A DNA stretch of 59,274 nucleotides from Candidatus Methylaffinis lahnbergensis (GTDB taxonomy: Bacteria > Pseudomonadota > Alphaproteobacteria > Rhizobiales > Beijerinckiaceae), in the NCBI GenBank assembly GCA_002890675.1, contig PEFW01000013.1, forward strand, positions 1 through 59,274, read 5' to 3'. Both the position numbers and the translations under genes were made by a program. Below the pieces are notes generated by a model, which was not told the DNA's origin, did no database searches, and worked only from the letters and a program-made list of their open reading frames with translations. Positions 27,748 to 36,778 of the stretch are shown one piece after another (position 1 is the first letter of the stretch; each line of letters begins with the position of its first letter).

Positions 27748-29522
27748 TCAGGCGGTTGTCGTGTCGGCCAGGGCGCTGGAGCGGCGGCGCAGGCGCACTT
27801 TCAGGCCCACTGGCGACATCGTAAAAGCGAAGTTTTCCCGGACGCCTTCCGCTCCGCCCACCCGTTCGACGTTGAAATTCCTGTAGAGCATCGAGAGTAA
27901 CAGCTTCATCTCGAGCAGGGCGAGACTGCGGCCGGGACAAAGGCGAGGACCCGAACCAAACGGAATATGCGCCGATACGTCGTGCGCGCCGGCGTTTTCG
28001 CCGAGCCAGCGTCGGGGCCGGAAGGCCTGGGGCTCGGCGAAGTGATAAGGATCGCACGCCGCCGGACGCACGAGCACAAACACTCGCGTTCCCTCCGGCA
28101 CGAGTAAATCACCGACCACAGTCTCGACTTTGGCTTCGAGGATCACGACGACCGGGGTTACCGGGCGGAGACGCATCGTTTCGTTGGCAACCGCGCCGGC
28201 GAAGGCAAGCTTGTTCGCCGTCTCGATGTCGGCGGCCACGTCCGATGTTCCGAGGAGTTCGTCAGCCTCTCGCCGCAATTCCATCACCGACTCCGGGCTG
28301 TCGCACAGTTGATGGACAGCCCAGCCCAACGCGTACGCGGTCGTGTCTTCGCCCGCGAGCAGCATGCCCATGAGATTTCCGAAAATCACGTCGTCGGAAA
28401 AAGGCCGGCCTTCGTCATCGCGCGCCGACAGCATGGCCTCCAGGAAATTCGACGGCTGCTCGGCTTTCGTCCGGCCTCGGCCGCGAGGCGCGCACGCTCG
28501 GCAACTACCAGCTCGCCGAGCCAAGCTCGGAGCTCCGCAAGAGCGCGGTCCAGACGATGATCCCGAGGAAGCCGAACGAGCCTCCACGTCGGAAACAACG
28601 CGAGCAGCCGGCGACTGACTGCTGGAAACACCAGCTCGAGCTTGCGCTGAATGACGTCGTCCCCTTGCTCGACGGTGTTGACGTCGTGGCCGAAGGTGAT
28701 GAGCGTCGTAACGTCCACCGTGAACCGCTTGAGCTCGTCGACGACATCGAGCGGTGCGCCGGCGTCCGCCAATCGTTCCCAGCGCTTTTTCAGGCGAATG
28801 GTGACGGTCTGCAGCTTCGGATACAGGCCGCGCAAGTGACGCTGGGCCAGCGCCAACATGGCGAGTCTCCGCTGCGGGCGCCAGGCGTCGCCCTCGGCAG
28901 AAAAAACTCCGTCAAGGCCCATTTCGGAAGCTACGGGAGCAATGCCGGAATCACGAGTGAAAGTTTCGGGCCGCGCCCGCAGGACCTGATTACACCACTT
29001 CGGGTCCGAGAGCACCACGGCGCGCGCCGTGCCCTTTCGGAACAGGTACACCGGTCCATATTGGGCGGCCCAGCGTTCGAGGATTAGGTGAAGCTTCGTC
29101 AAATCGAGCTGGTGGATGTTGCCCAAGAACGGCAGCCCTCTCGGACCTGGCAGATCGTCCAATGTGCGCTTTGCCACGATCCGATCCGACCCGCGAGAAA
29201 GCCCCGATACGTCGACGAAGATGGCGCGCTCTCGTTCGACAACGGGACACGAGGCGAGGCATTGCGGTCCGCCTTCGCGCTGTCCAGAGTCGACGCTGAA
29301 GCGCCAGCGATGGTTTCGGCAGACTAGCTTGTCTCCATCGAGTTCGCCCTCTCCGAGCAGCGCGCCCTGGTGCGGACAGCGCCCCTCGAAGGCCCGCACC
29401 CCACCCGGCGTCCGCAAGACCACGACGTCGAATCCGTCCGCCGAGAGCGCGTGCGGGCCATCGCCGCGAAGCTCATCTAAGTTGGCAACGCGGATCAGTG
29501 AAACTGTCGTCACGAGCCGCAA
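27748..29522 (-). pseudogene. Rieske [2Fe-2S]-cytochrome P450 fusion, one frameshift
   Basis: One gene joins two redox modules. The N-terminal 100 residues form a Rieske domain, with the ligands CPH and CRNH separated by 16 residues (CPHQGALLGEG … KLVCRNHRWRF). From about residue 120 a P450 begins with the proline-rich DLPGPRGLPFLGNIHQLD. Near 28470 the frame shifts by one base: AAEAGRKPSS is followed in the other frame by TKAEQPSNFLEAML. The second part has the I-helix LLAGEDTTAYALGW, the ETMR (ExxR) motif in ANETMRLRP, and the heme loop FGSGPRLCPGRSLAL. All catalytic motifs are intact, so the break is either recent or a sequence error. The substrate is unknown. Confidence 0.88.
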
Positions 29523-29788
29523 TCCTTTGCTTTACATGCAAAAGTATCGCAGATTCATAGTGTCCACACTAGGGCGCAGGCGCATAAACGCATTGCCAGA
29601 GGCAGGAGCGGCGGGGCAAGCCCTCGACCTTGCAACTCGCCGTAACTGGTGCCTGGACGCGAGAAGGTTCTCGAATAGACCATGCGCTCCCCCAACGGGA
29701 TCGATTTCTGGCGCGGCTTTGCGCTGCCGCCGCGGACCGTGCTGGAACTTGATGACGAGGCTCCGGGCAACATGATGCTATCCGGCCA

Positions 29789-30004
29789 CGCGGCGAGGTC
29801 AAGGATATGACCGGATGGCTTTCCGGCGAGGCTTTGCCAGTCGTCGGCTTTGCACATCGTGATCTGGCCTGATGCCAGCAGCGCCAAGAAGAGCATTGCC
29901 GCGGTCTCCGCGTTGGCAGGGATGGTTTGCAATTTGATCCTTCGCTTCAACTCCTCGCGCAGATCGTCATGGGGAGGAGGCTGGACCTGGATCGCATTCG
30001 ACCC
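29789..30004 (-). mobile_element. Transposase C-terminal remnant (family uncertain, IS256/mutator-like)
   Basis: A minus-strand frame reads PPPHDDLREELKRRIKLQTI, then NAETAAMLFLALLASGQITM and ADDWQSLAGKPSG, which I recognise as the typical tail of a transposase group frequent in Rhizobiales (…AETAAMLFWALLASGQI-MRKVDGWQSL). The N-terminal part and DDE domain are absent. It lies between the Rieske-P450 gene and acpS, in the 520-base gap that has no other supported gene. The family label is from memory and needs a database search. Confidence 0.45.
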
Positions 30005-30044
30005 GCCTATCAATTTCCATCGGCTCTGAGAGAGGCTGCGCTCT

Positions 30045-30482
30045 TCAAAACAGATCGCGCATTTGCGCTGCTTCCACGGCACCCGCGATCGCAATCGCTT
30101 CGATGATCACTTGCGCCTGGGCCAACGGATATTCATCGGTAAGCGTGAGGTGGATGAAGACCTGATGGCCCGGCGGTGTCAGGGCTTCGAGCCGCGCCGC
30201 CGCGCCGCCAGTGAGGTGCAATGTCGGCTTGCCTGACGGAAGATTGACCACTCCCATGTCGCGCCAGGCGATGCCAGCGCGAAGCCCGGTGCCGAGCGCC
30301 TTGGCGCAGGCCTCCTTGGCGGCGAAACGCTTGGCGTAAGAGGCGGCCCGGCTTGCCCGTGCATCCGATTTCTGCCGCTCCGTTTCGGTGAAGCACCGTT
30401 TGATGAAGCGCTCGCCGAAGCGCGCGAGCGAGTCCTCGATGCGCCTTATATCGCAAAGGTCGTTGCCGACACCTATGATCAT
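30045..30482 (-). CDS. acpS: Holo-[acyl-carrier-protein] synthase
   Basis: AcpS attaches the phosphopantetheine arm of CoA to acyl carrier protein. About 145 residues from [20 protein letters not shown], with the metal-binding aspartate in GNDLCDI and the second signature [15 protein letters not shown] (glutamate and lysine of the active site). I use the ATG at 30482, two residues before the conserved IGVGND; the frame is open to 30563, but that part overlaps pdxJ. It follows pdxJ with a gap of 4 bases, so pdxJ-acpS is an operon. The usual next gene, lepB, is displaced by 20 kb. Confidence 0.94.
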   Translation of the reverse strand: MIIGVGNDLCDIRRIEDSLARFGERFIKRCFTETERQKSDARASRAASYAKRFAAKEACAKALGTGLRAGIAWRDMGVVNLPSGKPTLHLTGGAAARLEALTPPGHQVFIHLTLTDEYPLAQAQVIIEAIAIAGAVEAAQMRDLF

Positions 30483-30486
30483 TTGG

Positions 30487-31254
30487 TCACGCTTGGCCCG
30501 CCGCCAGCCGCCGTCCCTCGTCCATCGCCGCGCGCATCTTCGTGATCGCCGCGTTAAGACCAATGAAGACCGCCTCGCCGATCAGAAAGTGACCGATATT
30601 GAGTTCGGCAATTTCGGGCAAGCCGGCGACGAGCCTGGCGGTGGCAAAGTCGAGACCGTGGCCGGCATGACATTCGAGTCCCTGGCCGTGCGCGAGCGCC
30701 GCCGCCTCCGTGATGCGCGCGAATTCGTGTCCGGCCCGCCCGGCCTCTCCATGCGCGAGCGCGTCGCACCAGGCGCCGGTATGAAATTCGATCACCGGCA
30801 CTCCGATCGAGCGCGATGCCCGCACCGCCTCTAATGATGGCTCGATGAACAATGAGACCCGCACCCTGGCTTTAAGAAGTTCGGCGGTGACGATCTTCAG
30901 GTGATCGTGGCCGGCGGCGACATCGAGGCCGCCTTCGGTGGTGCGCTCGCTGCGTTTTTCGGGGACAAGACAACAGGCATGCGGCCGCGTATCCAGGGCG
31001 ATTGCGACCATGTCGTCGGTTGCCGCCATCTCGAAGTTCAGAGGCTTCGAAATCTCCCGCTTTAGCCGCGCCATGTCCTCGTCGCGAATATGGCGCCGGT
31101 CCTCGCGCAAATGGGCGGTAATTCCGTCGGCGCCCGCTTCGATGGCAAGGAGCGCCGCGCGCACCGGATCGGGAAAGGCGCCGCCTCGCGCATTTCGCAA
31201 GGTCGCGACATGATCGACATTGACGCCGAAGCGAAGGTAAGAAGAGTGCGGCAC
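30487..31254 (-). CDS. pdxJ: Pyridoxine 5'-phosphate synthase
   Basis: PdxJ closes the pyridine ring of vitamin B6 from 3-amino-1-hydroxyacetone phosphate and deoxyxylulose phosphate. The 255-residue TIM-barrel protein has the family segments [31 protein letters not shown] and FEMAATDDM, then [24 protein letters not shown] and [14 protein letters not shown]. All catalytic positions visible to me (the H in VNVDHVAT, E of FEMA, H of AGHG) are present. It sits at the head of pdxJ-acpS. The next gene upstream is an AT-rich hydrolase that separates it from rel. Confidence 0.96.
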   Translation of the reverse strand: MPHSSYLRFGVNVDHVATLRNARGGAFPDPVRAALLAIEAGADGITAHLREDRRHIRDEDMARLKREISKPLNFEMAATDDMVAIALDTRPHACCLVPEKRSERTTEGGLDVAAGHDHLKIVTAELLKARVRVSLFIEPSLEAVRASRSIGVPVIEFHTGAWCDALAHGEAGRAGHEFARITEAAALAHGQGLECHAGHGLDFATARLVAGLPEIAELNIGHFLIGEAVFIGLNAAITKMRAAMDEGRRLAAGQA

Positions 31255-31260
31255 GGACGA

Positions 31261-32865
31261 TCACGATTTTAGCAACACCCTGACTTGGTGATCTTGGCAT
31301 TGCTTGTCTAGAGCATAGCCTTCAGCGGCATAGGCTTCTGTGGTATTTTTATATCCCATACATACCAGTCTGTAGATTAGCGTACTCAAAAAGTGTGATC
31401 GAAAATATCCACCGTGGACATTGTGTTTTATTGGGTTATAAATATAAAGAAGAAAAAGAAAAAAATGGTCGAATGTTCCCATTTTATGGCCACGCTTTGC
31501 CAGAGTTAGTACTCCCTTACCATCCTCAACGCAATCCGTGCAATCAAAATACGAGAAGCGTTTTGCAAGATCTTCCCGTAACTGACCAGAAGTAATTTCA
31601 ATTCTTTTGTAAAGCTCAGATAGGGTCATCTTTCCGATTTTTAAATAACTTTTGTCGAACTTTTCAACATTAATACCATATGGCAGTCCGAGCAAGCAGA
31701 CATTTCCAAGACGATAACCGAAAACGTTGCTTTTTGTCGGAAAAGAAAAATAGTTTGCTGTGGTGGATATTTGCCTAAGAACTTCGTCTCCTTCATTACT
31801 AAAAAGAAACACTTCCTCGAAACGGACTAAAGAGTTGGAAAGAAAGTTTGCTCTGTTTGAGATCAACGCTTCCGCAGGGATATCAGGCGCTACAAGTACG
31901 AGGCACTTCAGGTAGAACGCATGGCCAACTCTTGACAAAGCTTTCGGATCGGGAACACCACCGGGTAACTGAGTTGAATTCAGGCCTTCTCTCACGGAAG
32001 CCGGATCGAAAACATCAGAAAGAATCCGTATCACGCTGGTGACCACATAGCCACCCATGCTGTGACCAATCAATGATAACTGCACGCGATTGGGCCGCGT
32101 ACCCATCCAGGATAACCAGGAGCGGTTTTGCCGCTCCTCTAATTTTTTGTCGATTTGCCGGATGATCTCGACTAAATCAGGGATACCAAACGAGCTCGCC
32201 CTGTATCCATCTCGAAAGTAAACAGTAACCCGTAAGAGAAACAGCGTGACCGGAATGGCCAAGAAGATTAACGTGACAAAAATTCCAACGAGAGGGTCGG
32301 CAATTCCAATAAATATGGTTGCTTCATGCCCGATTGCGCCTCTAAAATGCTCGTACCATGCGGCTATCAATACAGTACTAAGCAAGAGCAAGGAAATGCA
32401 GCCGACTACGAATAATATAGTAAGAAACTTTGGAGATGCGTCAAATATCGTATGCCTTGGGGAAAATATCGGTTCCGAAGGCCACCGGTAGCCAATACAT
32501 ACAATATCTCTATTATTTATATATTTGTCATTATGCACACGCGTAAATGAATCCCAGAACCCAGGCAATATTACGTCGCGAGGACTATTGAATCCGTGAA
32601 CGCTAATAACAAGCGTTGGGTTTTTTGAACGAATTAGGGTATCCACAATTTCATCGATAACACCGCCATCGGCGTCTACATTTATTGGTATTAATTTGTC
32701 TTTATATGTGTTATTATCGTTTGTATTATCGTTTGGTTTATCATCTATATTTTCTGGCGCGGTGCTCTCGATCAAATAGGCATGTAGGCTATCAGGAAGG
32801 TGCGGCTGATTCTGCATTACAACCTTATATGCAGAGAATAGCTTGGGATTTTCTAGTTCTGACAC
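31261..32865 (-). CDS. Alpha/beta hydrolase with two transmembrane segments, AT-rich
   Basis: A 534-residue protein with the serine-hydrolase nucleophile elbow SLIGHSMGGYVV (GHSMG) and an upstream oxyanion-type TLVISVHGFNSP. A histidine such as that in GTFDHFFLF may complete the triad, but this is uncertain. Two adjacent hydrophobic helices (about residues 150-172 and 190-212, FLTILFVVGCISLLLLSTVL and LVGIFVTLIFLAIPVTLFLL) interrupt the fold before the elbow. It resembles DUF900-like esterases only loosely. Its DNA is clearly AT-richer than rel and pdxJ on either side, with many ATA, AAT and TTT codons, so it was probably acquired and inserted into the rel-pdxJ line. Substrate unknown. Confidence 0.75.
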   Translation of the reverse strand: MSELENPKLFSAYKVVMQNQPHLPDSLHAYLIESTAPENIDDKPNDNTNDNNTYKDKLIPINVDADGGVIDEIVDTLIRSKNPTLVISVHGFNSPRDVILPGFWDSFTRVHNDKYINNRDIVCIGYRWPSEPIFSPRHTIFDASPKFLTILFVVGCISLLLLSTVLIAAWYEHFRGAIGHEATIFIGIADPLVGIFVTLIFLAIPVTLFLLRVTVYFRDGYRASSFGIPDLVEIIRQIDKKLEERQNRSWLSWMGTRPNRVQLSLIGHSMGGYVVTSVIRILSDVFDPASVREGLNSTQLPGGVPDPKALSRVGHAFYLKCLVLVAPDIPAEALISNRANFLSNSLVRFEEVFLFSNEGDEVLRQISTTANYFSFPTKSNVFGYRLGNVCLLGLPYGINVEKFDKSYLKIGKMTLSELYKRIEITSGQLREDLAKRFSYFDCTDCVEDGKGVLTLAKRGHKMGTFDHFFLFLLYIYNPIKHNVHGGYFRSHFLSTLIYRLVCMGYKNTTEAYAAEGYALDKQCQDHQVRVLLKS

Positions 32866-32989
32866 GTCTGCTCCTCCGTCTTAAGTATCTTTCTGGAACG
32901 TAGAGTCGAACATAGTTTTCAAGAAAAAAAATCAAACCACTTTCGAGCCTTCCTCCGCGATGGGTGATAGAAAGAAGGCTTGCTCCATT

Positions 32990-35194
32990 CTATCCGTTCA
33001 CCCGCTCGACCTTACTGACCACCGGCCTCGCCCGCAAACGCGAGATGATCGTATTCAAATGCTTCAAATCATTGACCTCGACATCGATCGTCATTTCGCG
33101 GAAGTCGGCTGAAAGAGGTTTGATGACGATGTTGTCGATATTGGCCGCATGATCGCCGATCACGGTCGCGACCGTCCCCAAGGTGCCGGGCTCGTTGATC
33201 GCGGTGATGAGGAGCCGCGCCGGGAACAACTCATGGCGGCTCTCCTCGATGTCCCAGCGCACATCGAGCCAACGTTCCGGCTCTTCATCGAAGGCGATAA
33301 GATCGGGAGATTGGATCGGATAGATGGTAATTCCCTCGCCAGGGGTCAGAATGCCGACGATCCGATCGCCAGGCACCGCGCCCCCGTTCGGGGCGAAGCG
33401 GACCGGCAAATCGCCGTGCGAGCCATGAATAGGGATTGAATTTTGGTTCGGCTTGCCGCTACCGGGGATTTTGAAGACAAGACTCGCCGCCTTCTTCATG
33501 CCAAACCAGCCGGCTTCCCCGCGCGCGCGCGGGACAATCGGCTTGCGCTCTTCCATGAATTCCGGATAGACCGCTCTGACGGCATCGCCGGAAAACATTT
33601 CGCCGCGACCGACGGCGGCAAGCACATCCTCGATCGTTGTCCGCGCGAGCCTCGGCAGCGCGCTTTTCAACTTGTCTTCCGCAAAAGTTTTGCCGGCCCG
33701 TTCGAAAGCTCGGGTGACGATCTGGCGTCCGAGGGCGGCATATTGCGCGCGAAGGGCATCACGGGTTGCACGCCTTATGGCCAGGCGCGCTTTGCCGGTC
33801 ATGACAAGACCTTCCCACACGGCCGGCGGCGTCTGGCCTTCGGCGCGCGCGATCTCGACCTCGTCGCCGTTTTGCAATTCGGACAAGAGCGGCGCGTGGC
33901 GGCCGTTAATCTTGGCGCCGACCGCGGAATGGCCCACATCGGTGTGAACCGCATAAGCGAAATCGACCGGCGTCGCGCCGCGCGGCAGCGCGATCAGCCG
34001 GCCGTTCGGAGTGAAGCAGAACACCTGATCGTGAAAGAGTTCAAGTTTTGTATGCTCCAGAAATTCCTCGGGCGTGGCACCCTCGGCGAGCAAGGCGACC
34101 GTGCGGCGCAGCCATTGGTAGGAGCGGCTCTCGTTTGTGAGACTCTCTTTGCCTTTGATGACCCCTTCCTTGTAGAGGGCGTGCGCGGCAATGCCGTTGC
34201 GGGCGATATCGTGCATGACCACCGTGCGCACTTGGAGTTCGGCGCGCTGCCGGCCCGGTCCCACGACGGTCGTATGGATCGATTGATAGTCGTTTTCCTT
34301 CGGCGTCGAAATATAATCCTTGAAACGGCCCGGAACGACAGCCCATTTGGTATGCACGACACCGACGACGCGATAGCAATCATCGACCTCCTCAACGATA
34401 ACACGGAAGCCGAAAATGTCGGACAGCTGCTCGAAAGCGATCGATTTCCGCTCCATCTTGCGCCACACCGAATAAGGCTGTTTCTGTCGGCCTGCGACCT
34501 TGGCGTTGATGCCTCTTGCGGCGAGTTCGGAGGTCAGCTCCTTCTCGATCGTGACGATGATTTTCCCATTCTTCCGGTGCAGATCGTCGAGCCGCGCCGC
34601 GATCATCGTGTAGGCATCTGGCATGAGATGGCGAAATGCCAAATCGTCGAGTTCGTCGCGCATCCTCTGCATGCCCATGCGGCCGGCGAGCGGCGCATAG
34701 ATATCGAGGGTTTCCTCGGCGATCCGCGCCCGTTTGTCCGGCGCCACGAAATGCAGCGTGCGCATATTATGCAGGCGGTCGGCGAGCTTGACGAGAAGGA
34801 CGCGAACGTCTTCAACCACGGCCAGGAGCAGCTTACGGAAGTTTTCCGCTTGCGCGGCGCGCTTCGAGACAAGGTCGAGCTTCTTGAGCTTGGTCAGTCC
34901 GTCGACAAGACGGCCGATATCGCTGCCGAAAAGCTTGTCGATTTCCTCGCGCGTCGAATCGGTGTCCTCGATCGTATCGTGCAAGACAGCCGCGACGATC
35001 GTCGCATCGTCGACCTTCATGTCGGTAAGAATGGCGGCGACTTCGAGGGGATGCGAAAAATAGGGATCGCCGGAAGCGCGCTTTTGCGCTCCATGCGCCT
35101 TCATCGCATAGACATAGGCGCGGTTGAGCGCCACTTCGTCGGCTTGCGGGTTATAGCGCCGGACCCGGTCGACGAGTTCATATTGCCGCATCAT
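32990..35194 (-). CDS. rel: Bifunctional (p)ppGpp synthetase/hydrolase
   Basis: A 734-residue Rel/SpoT-type enzyme that makes and degrades the stringent-response alarmones. Domains in order: HD hydrolase (about residues 30-190, with SHPLEVAAILTDM and VAAVLHDTIEDTDST), synthetase (about 220-350, DIFGFRVIVEEVDDCYRVVG and KDYISTPKENDYQSIHTTVV), TGS (VDFAYAVHTDVGHSAVGAKI), and a C-terminal ACT domain (INEPGTLGTVATVIGDHAAN). Most Rhizobiales have a single enzyme of this kind. It follows rpoZ on the same strand with a palindrome-bearing 206-base gap, the usual order. Confidence 0.96.
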   Translation of the reverse strand: MMRQYELVDRVRRYNPQADEVALNRAYVYAMKAHGAQKRASGDPYFSHPLEVAAILTDMKVDDATIVAAVLHDTIEDTDSTREEIDKLFGSDIGRLVDGLTKLKKLDLVSKRAAQAENFRKLLLAVVEDVRVLLVKLADRLHNMRTLHFVAPDKRARIAEETLDIYAPLAGRMGMQRMRDELDDLAFRHLMPDAYTMIAARLDDLHRKNGKIIVTIEKELTSELAARGINAKVAGRQKQPYSVWRKMERKSIAFEQLSDIFGFRVIVEEVDDCYRVVGVVHTKWAVVPGRFKDYISTPKENDYQSIHTTVVGPGRQRAELQVRTVVMHDIARNGIAAHALYKEGVIKGKESLTNESRSYQWLRRTVALLAEGATPEEFLEHTKLELFHDQVFCFTPNGRLIALPRGATPVDFAYAVHTDVGHSAVGAKINGRHAPLLSELQNGDEVEIARAEGQTPPAVWEGLVMTGKARLAIRRATRDALRAQYAALGRQIVTRAFERAGKTFAEDKLKSALPRLARTTIEDVLAAVGRGEMFSGDAVRAVYPEFMEERKPIVPRARGEAGWFGMKKAASLVFKIPGSGKPNQNSIPIHGSHGDLPVRFAPNGGAVPGDRIVGILTPGEGITIYPIQSPDLIAFDEEPERWLDVRWDIEESRHELFPARLLITAINEPGTLGTVATVIGDHAANIDNIVIKPLSADFREMTIDVEVNDLKHLNTIISRLRARPVVSKVERVNG

Positions 35195-35281
35195 GATTAT
35201 GCCGGCCCGCGACAGGACGCGTCAGGTCACGCTCCGGTATGAATTCGACCGGATCCTGCTCTTTGTCTCTTTAATTTCATC

Positions 35282-35367
35282 GCATGATCCGGCCCGAAAA
35301 GGCCGCAACTTGCCGGATCGGGTCATGCTTTAAGCAAGATTGCGTTGGCTTGCCAACGCCATCTTGC
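35282..35367. repeat. Pair of adjacent inverted repeats between rel and rpoZ
   Basis: At 35334-35367 gcaagat-t-gcgttgg pairs with ccaacgc-c-atcttgc around a cttg loop, a 15-step stem with one mismatch. Immediately before it, gcatgatccggc (35282-35293) faces ...gccggatcgggtcatgc with a small bulge. The second form resembles palindromic repeats that occur many times in Rhizobiales genomes. In the rpoZ-to-rel direction they could also act as a processing site or terminator, though no T-tract follows. Confidence 0.6.
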
Positions 35368-35400
35368 CTGGGCGGGTCATGTTGCCGTCAAAGCCTAGCT

Positions 35401-35784
35401 TCAGTCGCCGTCGTCCTCGGTGTCGGCGGGCGGGACGAGATCTTCGAGCCCTCGCAACAGATCTTCCTCGGTCATCCGGTCGAACTCCCCCACGGCATCG
35501 GATCCATCGAGAGTCGAGGACAGCGCAGGCACGGTTTCGGCCTCGGGTTCATCCACCTCGACTTGTTTTTGCAGGGATTGAATAAAATCCTCTTTAAGAT
35601 CCTCCGGCACCAAGGCGGACTCCGCGATCTCGCGCAACGCGATCACAGGATTTTTGTCGTTGTCGCGGTCAACCATTGCCGGCGCGCCGGCGGCGATCGC
35701 GCGCGCCCGGTGACTCGCGATCAGAACGAGTTCAAACCGATTTTCAACCTTGTCTACACAATCTTCGACGGTGACGCGGGCCAT
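35401..35784 (-). CDS. rpoZ: RNA polymerase omega subunit
   Basis: Omega helps assemble and stabilise RNA polymerase. The 127-residue protein starts [20 protein letters not shown], the universal omega N terminus, followed by [12 protein letters not shown] and the [12 protein letters not shown] helix. The C-terminal half is acidic and poorly conserved, and longer than in E. coli (91 residues) as usual for alphaproteobacteria. A ribosome binding site GGGAG precedes the ATG, and a good promoter is predicted 48 bases upstream. It heads the rpoZ-rel line. Confidence 0.95.
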   Translation of the reverse strand: MARVTVEDCVDKVENRFELVLIASHRARAIAAGAPAMVDRDNDKNPVIALREIAESALVPEDLKEDFIQSLQKQVEVDEPEAETVPALSSTLDGSDAVGEFDRMTEEDLLRGLEDLVPPADTEDDGD

Positions 35785-35831
35785 GCCATGCGTACTCCCT
35801 GTGAGCGAGAACTTTTTTGGCTTAAAACCTA

Positions 35832-35859
35832 GTTATACTTTGCGTGGTCGCTCTGGCAA
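35832..35859 (-). promoter_or_regulatory. Predicted sigma-70-type promoter of rpoZ
   Basis: On the minus strand TTGCCA (35859-35854) and TATAAC (35837-35832) are separated by 16 bases. The expected start of transcription lies about 40 bases before the rpoZ ATG. The rest of the 360-base gap to the divergent NYN gene shows no further gene. Confidence 0.55.
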
Positions 35860-36143
35860 CCCTAAAATCAGGCGTGGGCCGCCGCGGATGGCGGGCGAAG
35901 CAATAAATTCCGGCGGCGTGGCCATTCGCCTTAATATTATCATGATGATGCTGAACCTAAGCTTAAATGGCCCCTTGACGCAAGGGTGAGGCGGGAGCAC
36001 ATAGTCTAGTTCAAATCCACGCCAGACGCGGACTTATTCGCCAAATGCGCGGCTTCGCTGGCATAGGGGTTATGTTCTCGCTCCTTGCCAGATAAATAAT
36101 GACGAATAACATCACAAGAGAGCTTTACGAGACAGACACGGTT

Positions 36144-36752
36144 ATGGCTGACCAAGACCGAATTGCACTATTTATCGACGGCGCGAATTTATATGCAACC
36201 GCTAAATCGCTAGGTTTCGATATCGATTATAAGCGCCTCCTTAAAGAATTTCAAAGCCGGGGAAAATTAATCCGGGCGTTCTACTATACTGCCCTGGTGG
36301 ACGATCAGGAATATTCCTCGATCCGGCCGCTCGTCGATTGGCTGGATTATAATGGCTTCGCCGTGGTGACCAAGCCGACAAAGGAGTTTGTGGATTCCCT
36401 CGGCCGGCGCAAGGTCAAGGGAAATATGGACATCGAGCTGGCCGTGGACGCCATGGAAATGGCCGACCACATCGACCATCTCGTGCTTTTCTCCGGCGAT
36501 GGCGACTTCCGCTCCCTGGTCGAGGCGGTGCAGCGCAAGGGCGTCCGCGTTTCCGTCGTTTCGACGAATGTGACGCAACCTTCCATGGTGGCCGATGAAC
36601 TGCGCCGCCAGGCGGACGAATTCATAGACATTTCTCATCTCGCCTCGACAATCGGCCGCGACCCCATCGACCGGCCCGACCGCTCGCAAAAGCCGCAGCG
36701 GTCGGCGCCGGCGGGCAATTTCGATCCGGAGCTGGCTGAGGATCGCTCGTAA
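36144..36752 (+). CDS. NYN domain protein (LabA/DUF88 family)
   Basis: A 202-residue protein of the NYN (PIN-like) nuclease superfamily. It begins MADQDRIALFIDGANLYATA with the first acidic metal ligand (Asp in FIDGANL), continues with MDIELAVDAMEMA and the second acidic motif LVLFSGDGDFRSLVEAVQRK, and ends with VVSTNVTQPSMVADELRR. These acidic residues suggest metal-dependent RNase activity, although LabA relatives are mostly known by genetics. I prefer the ATG at 36144; the frame opens at 36099. A charged, proline-rich tail follows the domain. It lies 26 bases before the uracil-DNA glycosylase gene and may share its transcript. Confidence 0.88.
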   Translation: MADQDRIALFIDGANLYATAKSLGFDIDYKRLLKEFQSRGKLIRAFYYTALVDDQEYSSIRPLVDWLDYNGFAVVTKPTKEFVDSLGRRKVKGNMDIELAVDAMEMADHIDHLVLFSGDGDFRSLVEAVQRKGVRVSVVSTNVTQPSMVADELRRQADEFIDISHLASTIGRDPIDRPDRSQKPQRSAPAGNFDPELAEDRS

Positions 36753-36778
36753 AATCGTTCCGCGCGAAGTCGATTGCG

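Noticed and set aside
33443..35242. Long plus-strand open frame (599 codons) opposite rel
   Set aside because: Shadow of the rel gene; the composition is that of an antisense translation.
35990..36040. tRNA-like T-loop sequence gttcaaatcc
   Set aside because: No acceptor stem, D-arm or anticodon arm could be placed around it.
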